Assembly (NCBI GenBank): GCA_006954465.1
Contig: LVVU01000057.1
Span: forward strand, 2,185 to 9,244
From: Candidatus Methanoprimaticola hominis
GTDB taxonomy: Archaea; Thermoplasmatota; Thermoplasmata; Methanomassiliicoccales; Methanomethylophilaceae
Length of the DNA: 7,060 nt
Direction: 5' to 3'
Both the position numbers and the translations under genes were made by a program. Of this stretch, positions 6,025 through 7,060 are shown in pieces; position 1 is the first letter of the stretch; every line of letters starts with the position of its first letter. Under the pieces are notes generated by a model, which was given only the letters and a program-made list of their open reading frames with translations, was not told the DNA's origin and made no database searches.

Positions 6025-6231
6025 ACCTCCTTCCAGGTCCGCGATCAGCTTCTCCAGGGCCTCCATGGTGGGATTCCCGGTCCTGCTGTACTCGTATCCT
6101 CTCATCTGTCCGAGGCCGTCCTGCTTGAACGCCGACGTCTGGTAGATCGGCACGTTGACCGCTCCGGTCCTCTCGTCCATCGGGATGCCGTTGTGGATCG
6201 CCGATGTCGCCATGTCCTTGAACCCTGTCAT
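5920..6231 (-). pseudogene. In-frame chimera: cystathionine gamma-synthase N-terminus joined to cysteine synthase C-terminus
   Basis: Read from ATG 6231, residues 1-70 match the N-terminus of the Cys/Met-metabolism PLP family (MetB/MetC type): AIHNGIP, VNVPIYQTSAF, YEYSRTGNPT at 47-56 and LEGGS at 66-70. The text then switches to the extreme C-terminus of a cysteine synthase (CysK type): VMAAVRKLAEE, DIVTVFPDRGDRYFSKHLY, ending at residue 104. Both families can carry Gly-Gly-Ser near the join (codons at 6022-6030). A deletion within an adjacent metB-cysK pair, through that short shared sequence, would explain it. The PLP lysines of both enzymes are missing, so the product cannot be a working enzyme. 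No stop follows residue 104: the frame continues antisense to the E1-like gene and into larE, ending at 4357. Alternatives are an assembly chimera or a repurposed short peptide. Confidence 0.8.
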
Positions 6232-6242
6232 ATCGATCCCTT

Positions 6243-6262
6243 GCAGGCTGGTCCATGCCTGC
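6243..6262. repeat. Inverted repeat upstream of the metB-type start
   Basis: GCAGGC (6243-6248) and GCCTGC (6257-6262) flank 8 bases, and the repeat ends 12 bases upstream of the ATG at 6231. Its position suits an operator or leader hairpin of the former cysteine/methionine gene. No clear TATA element lies upstream. The arms are short, so chance is possible. Confidence 0.3.
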
Positions 6263-6394
6263 CTTTCCTATTTCCGACTATTCCGATATGGAGTAGTTTC
6301 ACGGGATGCAAGAACCTGGCTGTCAAGAGGGAACGCGGCAGGTTGCACAGAACGGCGGTCGCCGAGGCGGCTGGAACGGATCGATGCAGGAATC

Positions 6395-6440
6395 GAAGAA
6401 GAAAGGGAAAGGGCAGGCATCCGGAGTCCCGGAATGCCTG
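6395..6440 (-). terminator. Hairpin followed by a T/C-rich tract, probable end of the iscA-like transcript
   Basis: On the minus strand, bases 6440-6414 form a stem of 11 pairs (7 + 4, with one unpaired base) around a 4-base loop: CAGGCAT and CCGG pair with their complements. The following minus-strand bases are CCCTTTCCCTTTCTTCTT, a pyrimidine-rich run with several T triplets, the type of tract that stops archaeal RNA polymerase. It begins 28 bases after the stop codon of the A-type Fe-S gene. Confidence 0.45.
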
Positions 6441-6456
6441 GAGGAGGATCCTCCTC
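6441..6456. repeat. Perfect 16-bp palindrome
   Basis: GAGGAGGATCCTCCTC is its own reverse complement and directly abuts the 6414-6440 hairpin, 12 bases past the iscA-like stop. As RNA it could form a 6-pair stem with a GATC loop, making a tandem hairpin 3' end. A protein-binding site is the other simple reading. Confidence 0.55.
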
Positions 6457-6468
6457 TGTTTCAATCGT

Positions 6469-6795
6469 TTAGTGGCATCCGCCGCCGCAGGAGGCGCAGC
6501 CGTTGAAGTTGGGGTTCCTGATGGTGAGGCCGGTACCGAAGTTGGGGTCGTCGATGAATTCGATGACGCACTCCTCGAGCTCCTTCTTGGTCTCATCATC
6601 GTAGTACATATCGAAGCCCTGGGCGGACTTGTCGACGATCTCGTTCTCATCGGGCTTCTCTTTGAAGGACATGCCGAACTGAGGTCCGGAGCATGCGAAT
6701 CCGGAGAGGTAGATCTTGATTCCGGATCCGACCTTCTGGTTCTTCTCGAGAAGATCGTTGATGAACTTCTCCGCATCGGGTGTGATGGAAACCAT
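6469..6795 (-). CDS. A-type Fe-S cluster carrier, IscA/HesB family
   Basis: A-type proteins bind or pass on iron or Fe-S clusters to apo-proteins in the cytosol. The 108-residue product is of normal family length. It shows the expected first cysteine in SGFACSGPQFGMSF (Cys35) and a C-terminal cysteine group NGCASCGGGCH (Cys100, Cys103, Cys107), where the family usually has CGCG. That gives three C-terminal cysteines plus a terminal histidine, a small departure. ATG 6795 is chosen over ATGs at 6819 and 6816 because the TATA box at 6825-6833 predicts transcription start near 6803, downstream of both of those, and because family similarity starts at MVSITPDAEKF. It is a single-gene unit, with its own promoter and a terminator-like hairpin downstream. 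It is a plausible cluster supplier for the Fe-S enzymes nearby, but the sequence shows no direct link. Confidence 0.9.
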   Translation of the reverse strand: MVSITPDAEKFINDLLEKNQKVGSGIKIYLSGFACSGPQFGMSFKEKPDENEIVDKSAQGFDMYYDDETKKELEECVIEFIDDPNFGTGLTIRNPNFNGCASCGGGCH

Positions 6796-6824
6796 GTTAT
6801 CGTCCCCCTGATTCATCACGATAG

Positions 6825-6833
6825 TATTTATAG
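6825..6833 (-). promoter_or_regulatory. TATA box of the iscA-like gene
   Basis: The minus strand reads CTATAAATA, a good archaeal TATA match, centred about 34 bases before ATG 6795. Transcription would start near 6803, giving a leader of roughly 8 bases. It sits in the short gap after the stop of the upstream co-directional gene, so the iscA-like gene is separately transcribed. Confidence 0.7.
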
Positions 6834-6855
6834 AATGTTTAACAGCGTTACCTGT

Positions 6856-7060
6856 TCACTGGTCGAGATCCATCCCGAACTGCTTGGCGAACTTCCTGAA
6901 CGCGTAGGATTCGGCGCGGGTCATGGACATGTAGGCGCCGATCATGATCGCTTCGAAGACCTCCTCCTTGGTCGCACCCGCCGCAACGGCCTGCTTCATC
7001 TGGACGTCGACGCAGTACTCCCCTCCCACGGCGGTGGCCGCGGAAATGGCGCAGAGATAC
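6856..7060 (-). CDS. AhpD/carboxymuconolactone decarboxylase-family protein, C-terminal part only
   Basis: The last 67 residues before a TGA at 6856-6858 are visible; the 5' part is outside the window. The text resembles the AhpD-like fold: LCAISAATAVGGEYC, then AVAAGATKEEVFEAIMIGAYM. Members include AhpD peroxidase partners, 4-carboxymuconolactone decarboxylase and many small proteins of unknown role. The usual CxxCxxxH motif is broken here: the stretch reads GEYCVDVQ, with Gly in place of the first Cys and Gln in place of the His. Only the second Cys is kept, so a disulfide-based peroxidase role is unlikely. Its specific function cannot be given. Confidence 0.82.
   Translation of the reverse strand, partial: YLCAISAATAVGGEYCVDVQMKQAVAAGATKEEVFEAIMIGAYMSMTRAESYAFRKFAKQFGMDLDQ

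Noticed and set aside
4357..6231. A single 624-residue fusion protein of MetB/CysK remnant plus LarE
   Set aside because: The central 265 or so codons are antisense to the intact E1-like gene and show no domain; LarE similarity starts cleanly at 5121. The open frame is kept as an observation but not called as one gene.
6306..6506. Plus-strand 66-residue open frame between the chimera and the iscA-like gene
   Set aside because: It has no ribosome site, overlaps the 3' end of the iscA-like gene and runs into an Arg repeat that is antisense to that gene's cysteine/glycine tail.
1..7060. CRISPR array, insertion sequence or prophage
   Set aside because: No regularly spaced repeats, transposase, integrase or phage gene was seen on either strand.

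Overview
The window looks like chromosomal DNA from a GC-rich archaeon, most likely a euryarchaeal methanogen and perhaps one of the Methanomassiliicoccales/Thermoplasmata group. Direct signs are a clean archaeal TATA box about 30 bases upstream of the A-type Fe-S carrier gene, GGAGG-type ribosome sites, and a ThiI-like sulfurtransferase with the three-cysteine pattern known from methanogens and no rhodanese domain. The taxonomic placement is inference; no rRNA, mcr or pyl gene is present.

Left part (1-1500): a Fic-family AMPylase gene runs leftward out of the window. Its start lies beside an ordered set of four AGCATATY half-sites, a candidate operator that overlaps the probable fic TATA element. 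Between fic and the next gene are about 390 bases with small inverted repeats and what looks like the 3' tail of a lost gene.

Middle part (1500-4351): a tight rightward operon of three genes: a PLP aminotransferase of the kynurenine/methionine aminotransferase (YbdL-like) type, a stand-alone ThiI-type PP-loop sulfurtransferase, and an unassigned radical SAM protein with an extra C-terminal cysteine cluster. It meets a leftward LarE-like sulfur insertase tail to tail with five bases between stop codons. LarE is divergent from a HesA/MoeB/ThiF-type E1-like adenylyltransferase.

Right part (5900-7060): the E1-like gene runs without a stop into a leftward gene remnant. That remnant joins, in frame, the N-terminus of a cystathionine gamma-synthase-type enzyme to the extreme C-terminus of a cysteine synthase, as if a metB-cysK pair had collapsed by deletion at a shared Gly-Gly-Ser. 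Further right are an A-type (IscA/HesB) Fe-S protein with its own promoter and a terminator-like hairpin, and the C-terminal part of an AhpD/carboxymuconolactone decarboxylase-fold protein lacking two of the usual active-site residues.

Taken together, 1500-6800 is a sulfur and iron-sulfur neighbourhood: two PP-loop sulfur-inserting enzymes, each with a CxxC...C pattern suited to an Fe-S cluster, a radical SAM enzyme, a sulfur-carrier-activating E1-like enzyme, an Fe-S carrier and a broken cysteine/methionine locus. The aminotransferase/ThiI-like/radical SAM operon is the best candidate here for an undescribed pathway; its substrate cannot be read from the sequence.
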